Shown here piece after piece: positions 39,795-53,448 of a stretch of DNA of 64,000 nucleotides; within the stretch, counting starts at the first letter, position 1; each line of letters starts with the position of its first letter. The stretch comes from Isoperla grammatica (taxonomy: Eukaryota; Arthropoda; Insecta; Plecoptera; Perlodidae). The notes beneath the pieces are model-generated. The model had not been told where the DNA came from. It made no database searches and saw only the letters and a list, made by a program, of their open reading frames with translations. Location of the stretch: contig OX246739.1 of the NCBI GenBank assembly GCA_945910005.1, positions 3,626,001-3,690,000 of the forward strand, written 5' to 3'. The translations under genes were made by a program, and so were the position numbers.

Positions 39795-40099
39795 ATGTTG
39801 GACATTCCTGCTTTAGGGTGGCGCCAAGATTAATATTGGACATTCCTGGTTGAGGGTGGCGCTAAGATTCACGTTGGATATTCCTGGTTGAGGGCGGGGC
39901 TAGACATTCATGTTGGACATTCCTGGTTTAAGGTAGCGCTAAGATTCACGTTGGACATTCCTGGTTGAGGGTGGCGCTAAGATTCATGTTGGATATTCCT
40001 GGTTGAGGGTGGCGCTAAGATTCATGTTGGATATTCCTGGTTGAGGGTGGCGCTAAGATTCATGTTGGATATTCCTGGTTGAGGGTGGCGCTAAGATTC
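39795..40099 (+). repeat. Tandem array, 8 copies of a 38-bp unit
   Basis: The unit reads atgttggatattcctggttg followed by agggtggcgctaagattc. Copies 6-8 are identical and earlier copies carry scattered changes, a gradient typical of recent local expansion at one end. Confidence 0.92.
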
Positions 40100-40170
40100 A
40101 CGACAATGCCCCAATCTCTGGGGACGGTGGGGTCGTTAGCAGGCGTCTCTTTGTGCGGGGAGATCGATTG

Positions 40171-40201
40171 CTTCCCCTCGGCAACCTTTACGCAGGTAAG
40201 G
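40171..40201 (+). promoter_or_regulatory. Juxtaposed 3'/5' splice-site sequence (weak recursive-splice candidate)
   Basis: 'ctcggcaacctttacgcAG' is followed at once by GTAAGG (boundary 40195/40196). The donor half is strong, the pyrimidine tract mediocre. It could equally be an isolated donor-like site. Confidence 0.25.
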
Positions 40202-40321
40202 TCAATAGGTGACTGCAGTGTCTCCTTAAAATATGTATATACTTGCTTCCACTTTTCGAGAGTGCTTCTTTTCCGAGAGGGAAAACATACACCGTTTTAT
40301 GGACTTGCCTACATAATATGA

Positions 40322-42580
40322 TGCGTGTACAGCTGGATGAAATGCGTGCGCACCCTAATGGTGTTCATGTTGACGATATGAAGCTCTCTAATTACTCTCG
40401 TTCCGGGTTCAAACAAAACTGAGATTCTGTTTCCGCTTTTTCTCACTGGTGTTTCCAATATTAAAACCATATTAAATTTACGTTTCCCGATGGTTTTTCG
40501 GGAACAGGGGCAAATATTATAATGTTATAGAATGGATACAAACCTTCTTTATTATTAATGCGTTTGTACAGATGTACATTAATTACACAACACAACTTTG
40601 TGTGGAAACTTGATCGTTATTAATTTCTGAAGTAGTCTATACATCGCAATAGTAGAAAGTGTGTTTCATAGTCTAAGCCCTAGTTAAGCTGTGCTGTGTG
40701 TGTTGACGGGTAGTGGAAGGGGGGTGGGGAAGGGGGGGGATGGAGTCTAGTTAACTAGGTAATTGTATCGGATGGACAAGACATACTATAGAACCAGCCA
40801 TATGACACTAGCTTACGAGGTGTGCTAGTCTCTATATAGTATGTTAGCTATTAGCTACCAATGAAACGATTCTTAGGCTTGTTCCTCATAGGTTATAAGT
40901 TTTAACCGTTCAATTATCTGGTAGCTATTAAATAAAATAAACTTGAACCAAGGTTCAATAAAATATTGAGTGTATCATTCATCAACTGACGTTGTCAAGG
41001 AGATACCTTATGTATCATTTACAACTATCATTGTTGTTATCTCAAAGTGCAAGCGTTATAAATACATGTGTGTATTCTTACATACCGATAGCAGTGCTAG
41101 TATAAGCGACATACGAGCCACTACCGCTATGAAGTGGTACTTTATTTCATACGACTACAACTATCAATCAGCTATCTCATAGCTTAGACGTTGAGTGGGC
41201 ATTCAATGAGCATTGGACGTAATGACAGGGCAATAACGTAATCCCATGTAAATAATATATTGCGAGGCCCCACTAAAATGTCAGTGCTCAAGCCTAAAAA
41301 CACTTTCACCAATCAATTATTGATCAACTCTAATGGCACATGAAAAAATCATCCCGATGAATGATGTTAAATAAGAGAGTGAGAAAAGCCGGCCTGTGTC
41401 AGTGGCGCCTCTTTGTGTAGCCTGCGATGACAGGCTGTGTCAGTGGGGCCTTTTTGTGTAGCCTGCGATGACAGCTGACTGTTTCACGCTCCCAATCTGA
41501 AACAAGAGAAAAAACTGTTGGCTATTATAATGATGAAGTCGAATGAAATATTTCTCTCGTTTATCGAGAGAGACTTAACGAATCATCACTCGATCATCAT
41601 TGTTGTGTAAGTTTTTAACTGTGCGTTAAATGAACGTGACACATTAATCGACGCATATTTTGTGTTGACGTGAACATCGATCAGTGGATCCCGTAAACAT
41701 ATTATGATAACAATGTGTATGAAATGACCGGAGCTGATGATAGTGGAAGGTGAAAAAGTAGCCTCGTCGTGGCTTTGTGCCCTCTGCGTTACATCGCTAC
41801 AACAATGTGGCTTCCGAGATATGATGGATAGAAGGTCGTACATCATTCTGAGCTTTCAAATTACACACATCGGAAGATTTTCATTTTTTCAACGGAGGAA
41901 ATGCCGTTCTTTTCGTGTAGCTCATATGACATTTGATAAGTTGGGTGAACTAACAAAAAGAGTCCCGAAGGTCCGCGAAATACATTATATTTGTACTCAA
42001 CAGGTACTTAATCCCAGGGACCAATGACAAGCGCGGGGTGATGAGACGTGAGGTGGACGCACTCCTTACATTTATGTCGCATTGATCCATCTTGTTTGTA
42101 GCTGATGACCAGAGGCTGGTATGATGTTTACCGACGACTGAGACTGGTTGGAACAAAGCTTTATTAACTGTGTTTTGTGCAATTGCTCGAGTTGATTGAG
42201 CGTGGACAAATACAATTTGCTTCAAATAAATCTCTGTTCATTTCATCGCCAAAGGAATTTCGCGGAGCCGAGGTTATTCAATAATATTAGTAAATAATTA
42301 CGTTTTATATTTTGATACAAAGCTAAACTCAATTTAAAGAGAAACTAATTGTGGACCTGAATTACGTGGAACGGGTATGTATTAAACCACAACAGAGGGT
42401 CGAACAGGGACCCCTATCAAAGCAAGCGGCCCGAGGCGGCACATTATTAGTGCATTGAGTACGGTGCATGATAGCGTATAATCAACTGTGATTTATTAAT
42501 ACGCTAGGCCATCGAAAGAGTGATTAATTTAGCATAACTTGTGCCGGCGGCGAGCCTACATGTCCTGCCAGTGCATCAAT
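40322..42580. other. Intronic sequence, no gene recognised
   Basis: Includes a G-rich patch near 40720-40745 and one tandem duplication of about 42 bp at 41392-41474. No coding evidence. Confidence 0.45.
41392..41474 (+). repeat. Tandem duplication of a ~42-bp segment
   Basis: Two copies of 'ctgtgtcagtgg.gcct.tttgtgtagcctgcgatgacag' differ at two or three positions. Confidence 0.85.
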
Positions 42581-42586
42581 AGCTGC

Positions 42587-42607
42587 CACGTGGGCCACGT
42601 GACGTAA
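42587..42607 (+). promoter_or_regulatory. Paired E-boxes with overlapping CRE-like site
   Basis: CACGTG (42587-42592), a 3-bp spacer, CACGTG (42596-42601), overlapping TGACGTAA (42600-42607). CACGTG is the high-affinity site of Myc/Max, USF and CLOCK/CYCLE bHLH factors. Its use here is unproven. Confidence 0.35.
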
Positions 42608-42636
42608 TACGCACAGGCGAGAGTGCCTCGATGGAT

Positions 42637-42656
42637 AAAAAAAAAAAAAAAAAAAA
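42637..42656. repeat. Poly(A) run, 20 bp
   Basis: A20. It could be the tail of a retroposed insertion, but no element is recognisable upstream. Confidence 0.85.
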
Positions 42657-44824
42657 CTGCTTCGTATTAATCGCTTCGCGTGATTGACTATCTCAGCGCA
42701 GTGATTAAAAATCAGGCGTTATTAGTGTTCAGGTTAATTGACCTCAAAAGGAAGGTTTCAACATGTGGGAAGGTAGCGGACAACGTTATGGGCGCTCACG
42801 TAATAATGGCTTCTAATTATCATGCGTGCTGGGTAATTTGTCAAAATTGCGACGATACATTAATTTAGTTTTAATGTGCGTTGTTGTTATTCGATTTCAT
42901 CAAGTTGTGTCCGACGTGTGTAGAAGTTGGTTGAGGGGTTTATGCTGTGCTCGTAGAAAAACATGTCGTAATTAATTACTTATTTGTTGTTCTCGTAGCG
43001 TATTGCTGATGTCGCTCCTTGAAGCTTGTGACGTGTTTTGTCGATTAGCAGTAACACAATCGCTGCGTACAATTTGTAAACCTACAACAAGCATATTTTT
43101 CTGTTGACAAATATGGGCACAGATAAACACTTTATTGTAGTAATGCAAGAGATACATATTTTTAACTTTAGTCATTGATATAACTTTTATTGAAATTTCC
43201 TACACGTCACTTAGAAATTAATACTTTTGACAACAAATTGCGTTATAATATTCAGTTTCCAAACGCACCAATTTAATTTGAAAAGTTAAACGGGTAACTT
43301 CGTGCATTTGTAACTTTTATGAACTTCGGGCAATACTAATAAATAATAAATAGATTTTACTGCGGTTAACTGAAATTCAAAACAAACCGAAGTATTATCT
43401 ATGATTTTATGAGGCGCATATCTTACTCGTAGCTGCAGGTTGAGTATAACAGTTATCAAACGAATGCTAACAAGCAAAACGCATGATTGAGGAACAGTTA
43501 TATTACAATGTGTATTGTTGATCGTATATAATACTGTGTCGCTCTCTCTCTCTGTACGTTAAAATAGCGTTTAGTATACAACCCCTCATCCTCATACACA
43601 CCAACTCTCTCTCGTCTCCTGCCACTGGCATTGTGGGTAGGTGAAACATACATTTGCTAATGTGTTTCGTGTCAGACGTTTATAAGCTCTTGTCGGCTTA
43701 GCGGCGGGAATTTAATATGGCTAAAAACTTTACATATACCGGTACATTACGTAAACATAATTTATAATTTAATTTTCTCGTACAGAACCAAATTAGTAGG
43801 GAATTAAATGAAAAACTCCTTTCTAGATACACAATCGACCAGTTTTGTATCTTTCTCGTGCACCGTTGCTACGTATTGCGCCTGAACATTCAACTAATGG
43901 GATGATATTATGTATGTTTGCTTGATCTCTCTGAGACAGTTTCTGTGACCCGTGAACTCTTTGCTAATGCAGCAGCTTACCTCCGCGCGAAGTGGTCGAC
44001 TATAGATTTACGTCTGAGACCTGAACTGTACTTGGGACTTGTTTTGAGCTTTACTATCGAGCTTTTGAACGATTTTCCAATCGAGGAAACAATTTTGTCG
44101 AACCAATCGACCAGCGTATACGTTCGTAACTGACGTTTTTATGATTTGAAACATTACTTACAATAGATAGGAAGAACGTTATGGATCGGAAGTAAGCAGT
44201 TAGTGTCTTGCAACAACATGGGCTGTGGAGCGAAGGGTCACGAAGAGCTTTGGGGGAGCTTTGATCGTACCCGTCAGATTTAGAACAATGAAGCACCTGT
44301 CATCTCATACGCGCAACTTTTCAAACTTATTCTAACAAAACACCATTTTGGTTCACTTTAGATTGCAAACAGTTTGATAATTTCAGATACTAATCGTATA
44401 TAAACTCTCCATGGAACCGCCGTAAAGGGTTTAGCAGGGCAAATCCACTGAAATAAGCTGTTGTCAACATTTAGTTGTGTTCTAACACAGAACGTGTGGC
44501 CGTTATTGGGTCGTGACCTGCACAGGTTTGTTCGAGTACCCATTGGGAGCGTCTGACACTAAAGCATATTAAAGCCACGCGCAACCTTCAGTAGATGTTT
44601 TATCATATACAATCTGATTGTTTATACAAGTTTCTCGACGTAAATCGTTAAAAATTAATGATTTAGGCGGAACTTTGAATTTTATAAATAAAACCTATAG
44701 TTTATTGCCAGAAATGCGCTGGAAAGGAGCGGAAAATAAAAGTTTTAAGGCGAACTCGGCACAAAAAGCAAATTTTTGTTTAAGAACGCAAAGAAGTTAA
44801 TTCCCTCTTCCCTTGTCCCCCCTG
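42657..44824. other. Intronic sequence, no gene recognised
   Basis: AT-rich; a short CT microsatellite near 43541-43555. No supported coding frame. Confidence 0.45.
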
Positions 44825-44845
44825 CCCCCCCCCCCCCCCCCCCCC
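44825..44845. repeat. Poly(C) run, 21 bp
   Basis: C21. Confidence 0.9.
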
Positions 44846-46594
44846 TCCCGTAAGATCGCGTGCTGGTAAATTGTAAAGATTCTGCTGCGGACGGCTTTTT
44901 ATAACTTTTAATGATCCATATTGAATGAAATATCTGGTTCGGCGAAGCATTTTCAAGTTGACGGTATTGAAAACAAACGTAATTAGAAGGTTATATCAAT
45001 AATTATTCCTTTTATTTACTTCTTGACTGTGAAAGAATTATTCTAAGGTTTTATTACGTCTCTTACTCTTTACCCTATCTTTCCTGCCATCTTGAGGGGA
45101 TTAAAAATGTATAACTCGAGTGTGAGGGGTTAAACTTCGATAAAACGGGCGAGTGCAGTTTCCAGTGCTTGAGTAGAATATTCATTGGCAGCAACGGAGG
45201 TAGTAACGGGTTATTACGTCTGCTTGGCTGAGTATTCACTCACGGACACGACCAACGAGTGATACCCGGCGCCTCCACCATTCTATTGATTTATTTCGTT
45301 GCCATCGTCCGTAGTGCTATCTTTTCATTGAAATACTAGGAGTAATAATACTTAATACACTGTTCAGTATCATGTCTACATGTATGCGTGTTTCCCAAGT
45401 CCTCGATACACCTAATAGCGTGTTTCTCATCCGTGTGTGTGATAAACCATTATTTATCCCCACTATTTCCTCCTTTTTTGCTTATTGTAAATACGAACTA
45501 ACGATAACAAACTGCGTTTTGTTGTCATTACTCTTGTTTCTAACACATTCCGATAAACGCGCTTAATTATACGTAGGAATATAGTTGTACCACAATATAG
45601 CTTGACCAGTGCAGCCGTAACTCAATCGCCAATACGCCAGTAACATATGTTGTGAATGCACGATTATTTTTGACACAAGCTTTTAGACGCTATTGTCACT
45701 GCAAAACCAGTACAGCATCCTTCCTCTTTTATCTCTAGATACGTTTACAACCTTCCTAGCTTTACTATTTTCCCTTTCATTGTCCCCTAATTGAAATTAT
45801 TTACTGTTGCTTCTTTTTTCAAAATAATGAACAAAGGGATCACTGAATTACTTCTGTTATTTGCTATTTAAAGTAAGCCTACAGTACCGGTATCTGTATT
45901 TAACACTCTATATCTACAAAATTCATCGGTAGCGCCACATCTCAAGTATATATGTATGTCGTGCTTTCCATACCCAAAGGTTGTTTGACGTTCAACTCTA
46001 ACGCGGAATATCTCAACTCGAGACACAAATGTATTTACATATTTGACAATAATTAGTTTTGTTTTCTAGCATTATTACGTCTTCTAAAGATTCTCGGTTA
46101 TAAACCGTCTGAGTAAACCCTAGGGTTCTGACACATCTGCATAATATTTATCTTGTTACTCGCGCCGCCGTCAAACACACACATCTCGTGTGGATGGGTA
46201 GAATCTAGTTGACTCCAACAACTCCAGACGCCGACATTAAATTACTTGTGCAGATATTGAAATACTCTTGTGTATATGAAACACGGAACGTAATATCGTG
46301 TGTTACTTAGTTCACAGTTTGCTAGACTGCCGATCTGATACTCCGAGATTAATAACACACGATGTTCGTGTAGTTTCTCAGGTGTTGCTCGAGTCTCGTT
46401 CATTCATCATTGATGCCGATGTCAGTTAGAATCTTAGCTACGAACGCGATTCGATTAACTTTGTATAAACACAGAATCGTGCATATTTCATAACTGTTTA
46501 TTATACATGACGTTGATTTAGTTATATAAAACTCAGTTATAACGGGAACATTAAATGGTTCAATTTGACCTTATAAAGTGGTATAAGTAAATAG

Positions 46595-46665
46595 TGCAAA
46601 GCGGGTAATCAGATAATGAATCCGACACATAGGATGACTGGTTCGAGTTCTGCTTGGAGGAGCTT
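46595..46665 (+). repeat. Possible tRNA-derived SINE head
   Basis: The B box GGTTCGAGTTC is at 46640-46650. It is preceded by a small hairpin (ATCC…GGAT) in the anticodon-arm position and an A-box-like 'agtgcaaagcgggtaatca'. Pairing of the acceptor stem is not evident. Confidence 0.4.
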
Positions 46666-46929
46666 TGAAACTGTGGTGTGCTAGATCATATGCAGACAAC
46701 ACTAAGTTAAGATGTCTTGGCGTGGTAAAGTTGTCGGTCGGGTGACCGTTTCGAGTGCCGCATAGTCGGTAGTGAATGCAGGTATTGATAGTCGACCAAG
46801 TCCATATTACAACTTTGCCGTAATTTAACCGGTCAAGTCGCGAATGCGATCGAATGGTTGATCGAGTTTTGACTACGATCCCGCCCTGGGGCCTGGGAAG
46901 TTTTCACTTTTTATTGGTGTATTATCTAA

Positions 46930-47772
46930 CCCACCTAATAAATATGTGTTTGTGGTTGACAGCTTCAAGTGCAGGTGGAAGGGAAGGGTTCTACTAATTG
47001 CTGCCCACGGCCTCCAGCCCAGTAGCCTAGATAGCTTAGCTAGCAGAACAGCCGGGCGTAGCGCTTATACGCTCGGCTCCCAAAACACTGAACGCACCTG
47101 TGTAGTGAGGCGGCCATACATTGCCAGGACATAAACATGAGCCACGGTCAACGTGTACTGTGCACTGCCAAGTCTAATAGTGTGAACAGTCTCTGTCGGA
47201 GAGTGCTCGCAATTGCTTCTCGTTATTTAGCCAAGTGTGTCTTTGTTTGTAACGTTGGCGGGTACGTGAAATATGTCTAGCCTTTCAGCTTCCTTTTCTT
47301 GCCGCTACATGACGGATTTAGTGGCTTTTCCTTAGTCCCCCATCCGCTTAGAGGCAAACTTAAGATTCTTGTCGCGTTCTGAACAAAAATCTCAATCAAT
47401 ATATTCTCATATTATCTCTAACAGAGACATGGTAATATTATTGTAGGTTAAACAAGTTTAGTGTAATTTAACTTCTATTTCAGAATCTACTTGATTTTCA
47501 GTCGACACATTATATAGTGTTTATAATATGTTGTTGCCGATACGGCTTCTTATGATCATTGGTGCACTCAGGACCTGGGAATCAATTCAGGACCTCTTCC
47601 TTTAGAATCAGCACCGAATTCACATGGCTAACGAGGGGTATCACGGAGTATCGCCCACACATCCGTTGCAAAGTGATTTTGAGTGAGTAATTGGGACTCT
47701 GACCTTTGTGTACATGCGCACGTATGATCCTCCCAAACATCCCAAACTTGATGGAGTCTGACGGCATTGTTG
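46930..47772. other. Intronic sequence, no gene recognised
   Basis: The 46946-47134 frame overlaps a D-arm-like 'tagcttagctagcagaac' and looks like a repeat remnant, not a gene. Confidence 0.4.
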
Positions 47773-47785
47773 CCCCCCCCCCCCC
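47773..47785. repeat. Poly(C) run, 13 bp
   Basis: C13 followed by TCCCCCC. Confidence 0.9.
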
Positions 47786-49073
47786 TCCCCCCTTGTTTTC
47801 ACTCTAATGTTCTATAATTTGTATTTACTCTGTGGAACGGAAACGTCATGCGGGATAAAGGCGGCCCTTCCGAATGTTGCAGCGATTACTTAAAATGCTG
47901 ATCATTGAATTAGAGTGTTAGTTCTGTAAATAATGTGGGGCTATTACCCCGTGTATGTATGTCTACTCTATGTGGAATGAACGCGCGATTTAAAGCATAT
48001 TTATCAACATTGCGGTAGCGACACATATTAAACGAAGGGTTTTGTCATAATCATTCAAAGTTTTTACAACATAACTAAACCAAACTGAATGTTTATGTTT
48101 TACGGTCACTTCTGCCCGGGTTACATTCGCAATATGTTAAATATGCCAAATACCGGAGTTTCTGCCCTTGCATGTTCACTGTGATAGCCAATCATTATAC
48201 TGTACACAAAAATTAACTGTATGAATTCTTTTTAATGTATAATAATAAAAACAAAATCATTTGTTTGTAACACGTATGGTTGAGAAATATCATATTTGCA
48301 AACTTTGTTCAATCATTCCTGGAACCTTTAGTGTCTGTGGGTAGGTGTGCACGGGAGCCTTGTATACAATAACCTCTATAACCCGTAAGCCTAACATATT
48401 ATATTGCATCGAGATGCACTATGCTCATCCTCATTGTCTATATTACCCTTCTTGCATGTAAGAGATACATTACAGCTACGGCAACGCACTGCACTACGCC
48501 GCTCTACGCGTCCACAGTACGGCCAGTTGTGTTGCGACGAGTTATCAATCTTTTACAACGCCCGCCAACTGTTTGACTCGTCCGTCCGAACGTTTTATTA
48601 TTCGCGTTTGTCGTGGCCATGCGGTGTGCTCGGCTTCACCGCATCGTGTGTTGACGCGTTGTCTCTCACTCTTACTGACCGGACTGGGCAATATGGCGCA
48701 GCGCACTCGCTCGCTGGAAATACAAATAAATATCACAGCGTTCGAATTTGTCACTGTTCGCGTTTTGTTATGCTGGACCTATTCGAAAAGTGTCGACCCA
48801 ACTAGAATGCGTGTCCACGTATTAGCAGAGAAGAGCGTTCTGTTCGTGCGATGCACGTATGCTTTTTGTTTGGATATTCGTATATGGTACAAATATAAGT
48901 TTCGTCAAGGCAAGGATTAAAATTAAAACAGTTATAAAAATATCTACCATACTTAACATACACAAATGTAATTTAAATTATAAACATAATATGTACGAAT
49001 ACATGTTTGTTTACTTCGGCTTTAATGTAATTATTTTGAATATATTGTTGTTTTGCCTTCCTATTTCCATTGT
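47786..49073. other. Intronic sequence with a CpG-richer block at about 48470-48720
   Basis: Overlapping frames on both strands at 48404-48920 arise from a patch richer in CpG than its surroundings. No protein family is recognised. An alternative promoter is conceivable but nothing specific supports it. Confidence 0.4.
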
Positions 49074-49095
49074 GGGGGGGGGGGGGGGGGGGGGG
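49074..49095. repeat. Poly(G) run, 22 bp
   Basis: G22. Confidence 0.9.
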
Positions 49096-52000
49096 ATGGA
49101 AAGTTCGTCGGACTAAAATCTCAAGAAACTAGATGGTAGCACATCGGCGCCTATGAGTGACACAGTTGGGACTAATGATTCAGTTGGAAACTTGACTACT
49201 AAGTTATTATGGTTGAATAAGGATCGGACTGTGGATAGCGTAGCAGACATGCCAGGACCTTTAGGTAGATACCATACTGGGAATCCTTTTTTAGAGTTAC
49301 GGAACAGGAGGTGTGTACAATTTTAAAGGTAGTCCTAAATAGTTCTTATATTAAAACCCGTGCTTAACGAAATGTTTTAATCATATCTCAAGTACGCCAC
49401 GAACCATATATTTACTTAAATTTACTTAAAGTCTAACCTATTCCTCGTGAGTTAAAATTTAAAAAAACTTTTTAAATTCTTGTTTATCTTGAAGAAAGTA
49501 TAATAGACGTTTGTCGCAACAAAAATTGGAGCTCAGAGGCTGCCAGAGAGACTGAGTAACGTATTACATATACACTTATACTTACTGCACTTACTCCTGA
49601 GTCAACCCTCCCCTCACAGGCTTGCCATATACTTTACGAGCAGTCGCATCAACTTGTCAACGTGTTTTAAGAAGCTTAACTTGACTCGCAAGAAACTTTA
49701 TTACAGTTTGATTGTGATAAGAACGGAAGTCTCTGCTATGCTGCCATCTGATCTGAGACTCACCAATGCGCGCTCTGTGATTATTTCAGAAATTAATTAC
49801 TTTGCTTCGTGTTTCATTAGAGTTCTAAGGTAGAAGCTGGGGTCGAAGGTGTGTTATTAATTAAAGTGTACTTGAGCGCGGCCGCGGGCCAACTTAATAT
49901 CCACATAATTTCGATGTCGATTCCAGAGTGATAATTTTGCCGGCGAACTTTGCAAACTGCGTCTCATAAGAAGGCGTTACGCGTTACTAACTTAGTTTAT
50001 ACGTTTAAAGTTTGCCAATGTACATCTTTATGTGTACCTTTCGTAAAACCGGCAATAAAACGAGAAGCAATGAACATTTGAGAAGTATACCTGGTTTAAG
50101 TAAACTCCGCGTGTAGATATTTTACCTCTGAAAAGTTTAGTTTGTTGTTCTGTAGAAGGGAACGTTCACCATCGTAAAGAAGGTAGTTTTATGCGCTCGC
50201 CGTGAATATTTGGCTCATTCTAGACCCGATAAAGAAAGATGTTATAAACAGCAGATATATTTTTAAATCTGGCAGAGATTCCTGGTTTCTTTTCTTAGGT
50301 TCATCGTCTTTTGGAGGCGTCACCGACTTCCGGGAGATGTTTTTTTCCGTTTGTTTATCCCGTCAGGTGGTGTAATTATAAATTCGACACACATTTGGAA
50401 AAATAAAGTTGGCTTTGTAAATTGGGAGAAGTACTCTGGAAAACATATCCTTGGCTTGAGGAATGGAACCGCGTCAGACTTAGTCTTGGTTGTCAGACCC
50501 AAGGATATCAGAGTCATTACGGTCAAACCATGCCAGAGCGTCTTCTGGCCCAATTGACTTGGCGGCCATGCCAATAGGCCGTGTGTTGATAACGGGGGGT
50601 GGGGGGTTGCACGGCGTCAGAAAGCCATAGATGGAGTGCAAACAACGTGCTTTATTATACCGGCTCACTCTGACTCTGTATGCACGCAATTACTTTTGGA
50701 AGATTATACGAGCTGGCCCTGCCTTTGGGGTGGAAAAACAAACAGATCGACTAGCTAGTGTGTACAGGAATACAGAGATTTAATGGGGAAAATGTAAATA
50801 CAACTTCAAATTGGAAGTACAAAGACTAACTCAGTTCAAACTCGGAGTTGTGGGTCTAAAACAAACACGTCGATATTAACAATTGCGGATTAAGTTTTCG
50901 AAAGTGTGATATGCAATTATGTTCAGTATAAAGAGTTCAGTACAATGTATTCGTCAAAACACCCAGTACAATAGTTCCTTATCAAAATGCGCTATTACAT
51001 TCATGTCGCGTTACTAGCTAAAGCCATTGTAGGGATCTGCAAATCCAAAAAAATACACATTTAGATTGATCAAAAATGTCTTTAATTTTTTCTAAATGTT
51101 TTGAACGTATTTACTCTTGCACAAGAACTTATTTTAGGGTAGCGAAGTTTGTTCATTTACATTGCGTGCAAAGGAGAGTGGTTTCAACTGTTTCCAAAAG
51201 GTGGTACACTTTAAGGGGTATGAGAGAGGATAGTGAAGGAGCGTGGAGGGGGAGTCTAGATCTAGAATTAAAATTAGAAAAGAAATGTGTAACATAATAA
51301 AGACCGGAAGACGTTGGCAGAATCTGAATTACGGCGAACTATCTAGTGGGCGAGGAAGACACGCTTGTGAAGTGCAAATGGACGCGAAGAAACAGGTTAT
51401 GATGTAGCTGCGAGCGAGCGAGCGAGAGGGAGAACCGAGTGCGTGGGTAGGCGACGCGAGTTGGCTCGCTCACAATAGGCCGTGCGTGAGCGAGATTACA
51501 TTTGAACTCGCTCCAAGAAACTCACCTCAGACGTTTCGATAGTGTCGACTCTCCTTGGAGATATCTGTAGACTTGTCTGCGAGCCAAATCAAAGCCGTCA
51601 TTCATTACTCTACTCGCTGAGATCGCCGACACATCGTCCTTCCTTCAAGTTCAACATTGAAGGTCTCTCGAGTTGAAACCAACAGGCCCGAGTTGCTTCA
51701 CCCACCTTGAGCAAGTGACGAACATTGAAAGAGGTGTCAAGACGCCTCAAACTCAGGAGGTCGGGTCGCTGGTTCGATACCTGTCATCGGACATCCTAAC
51801 TGGAGTTCTCCCCTGATAGTTCCCGCAGTCACAAGGCGAATCCTCGAGTGACTAAAATTTGGTAATTTTTACCTACACGTTGGTCAACTCTGCAGATCAT
51901 AAGCAACGAGTCACACATCTTTAGATCTTCTGTGGATCGACGCTTGTATGTTTTCCACAATGCAGCTTTATTAATCAGGATGTCTTAAGTTCTTTATAAT

Positions 52001-53420
52001 CAATTTAACCCTCCAGCCTTTACTAACAGCTTTCGGACATTTCTTCCCAGCTATCCAGACACCCTACTTATGTAGTTGGTCAGAGGAGCATATCAGGTAA
52101 AGCATCAGGTTCACCCTAGACCCTACAACGGGGATTTCTAAGAAACATTATTAATGATTAACTAAATAACGAATTAAAAAATATGTAGTTCGTATGGACA
52201 TAGAGTTAAGAGTTGTGTGTAGATACAAGGTTAATACTGGTGGGGTACTGTGAGCAACTGAGCAGCCATCAAGGCGAAATATCACACTTGCCATAATTGT
52301 ACGCGCACATTACTGTAGAAGATAGAAGACTGACCGACTGTCCTTGGAGGAAGAAGGTTGACTGGGCGACCTTGCCTGGTGTAGTCGCCAAGAGTTAATT
52401 GAACCAGTTAATCCGAGTAATGTAATACACGTATGTAATAATTGGTAAACAAGATTTTTAATAATTTCTTTGCAATTACTAATTTATGCGGATAATTGTA
52501 ATGGATTATTTCAACACGACTGCAAATTAGTAACCTTTAGTTAACTAAATATCTATAGCTAAGACGTAAAGTTAAAAGTGAAGACTATTGAATAATCTTG
52601 CTCGGAAGGGGTTACAGAGTAGTTTACCTAATGCAGATAAATAACTTACCCGGGTTGTCTAGCGTCCATGCTCGCAGAAAACATACAAATGCGCGAGTAA
52701 AACACAAAAAGTAAGAAGGTCGAACATAGTTCTCCAATACTTTTCACTGGCAGTGTTCTGTGTGAAGTCCCATCTCGTGTTGAATGACTGGCAACAACGT
52801 GGATGTATCCTACGTGGCTAATAAACAATGTGTACGTCTTTTTGCCTAGTTGTCAAATAACAAAGAACTGGTTACGTTTTACAAAAATTAATAATTTACT
52901 TTAGATGCTTTTAACCATCTTTGTTTTATTTTTAGTTGTGACTTCTGTGAGAGTACCGATATTCAAATGGCAGCATGCATAGAATTTATGTTTCTAAAAC
53001 ATGACTTGACTTTAATAACTCTATACATAACATGAACAATCCGAGTCTAGTGCTTGCCCTACTCAGTGCTGGCATACACATTTGTTTTCTAAAACAATTT
53101 CCATGTTTGCTGATAAGATACCCGTAAGTTTTTAGTTAATCGTGACTACAATTTTATTCGTCGTCAGTCATCACACATAGAACAGCTTCATTCGTTTTCG
53201 TTTGCCACGTTACATACATAAAAGTTAACATCCGACATAAGTAAAAAAAAGCTAAAATTAAAGAGAAAATTAAGAAAGCTACAATAATGCAATAATAATT
53301 TCAACAAAATACTTTGGGGATTAGGTTTAGTTTGCTGGTGATGTTGCAATTTTTTGTGATGTGTGTGGTACTTAATCAACAATAATAATTGATAGTTCCC
53401 CTTCCACGAAGGTAATTAAT
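49096..53420. other. Intronic sequence, no gene recognised
   Basis: It includes a strong acceptor-like site at 50285-50298 followed by 68 nt open in the cadherin phase and a weak donor. The length is not a multiple of three and the sequence is not cadherin-like. A short GCGA microsatellite lies near 51411-51426. Confidence 0.45.
51738..51800 (+). repeat. Possible tRNA-derived SINE relic
   Basis: The B box GGTTCGATACC at 51771-51781 sits in 'ggtcgggtcgctggttcgat', the usual T-arm context of arthropod tRNA-derived SINEs. No complete cloverleaf. Confidence 0.4.
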
Positions 53421-53422
53421 TG

Positions 53423-53448
53423 GTGTTTTTTTCTTGTTTCAGGTGAGT
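53423..53448 (+). promoter_or_regulatory. kug: Candidate recursive splice site (3' and 5' splice sites fused)
   Basis: The pyrimidine tract 'gtttttttcttgtttcAG' ends at 53442 and is followed without a gap by GTGAGTTG, a good donor. A branch-point-like TTAAT lies about 25 nt upstream. Joining the donor exon (…GAAG at 15001) to this acceptor regenerates a functional-looking donor GAAG|GTGAGT, the defining property of a ratchet point. It lies 38 kb into the giant intron, on the sense strand of the gene. Confidence 0.5.

Noticed and set aside
48404..48920. 133- and 115-codon overlapping frames in a CpG-richer block
   Set aside because: Both strands and several frames are open because of composition. 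No family signal.
50285..50366. Possible 68-nt exon after a strong acceptor
   Set aside because: Length breaks the frame, the downstream donor (GTGGTG) is weak, and the sequence is not cadherin-like.
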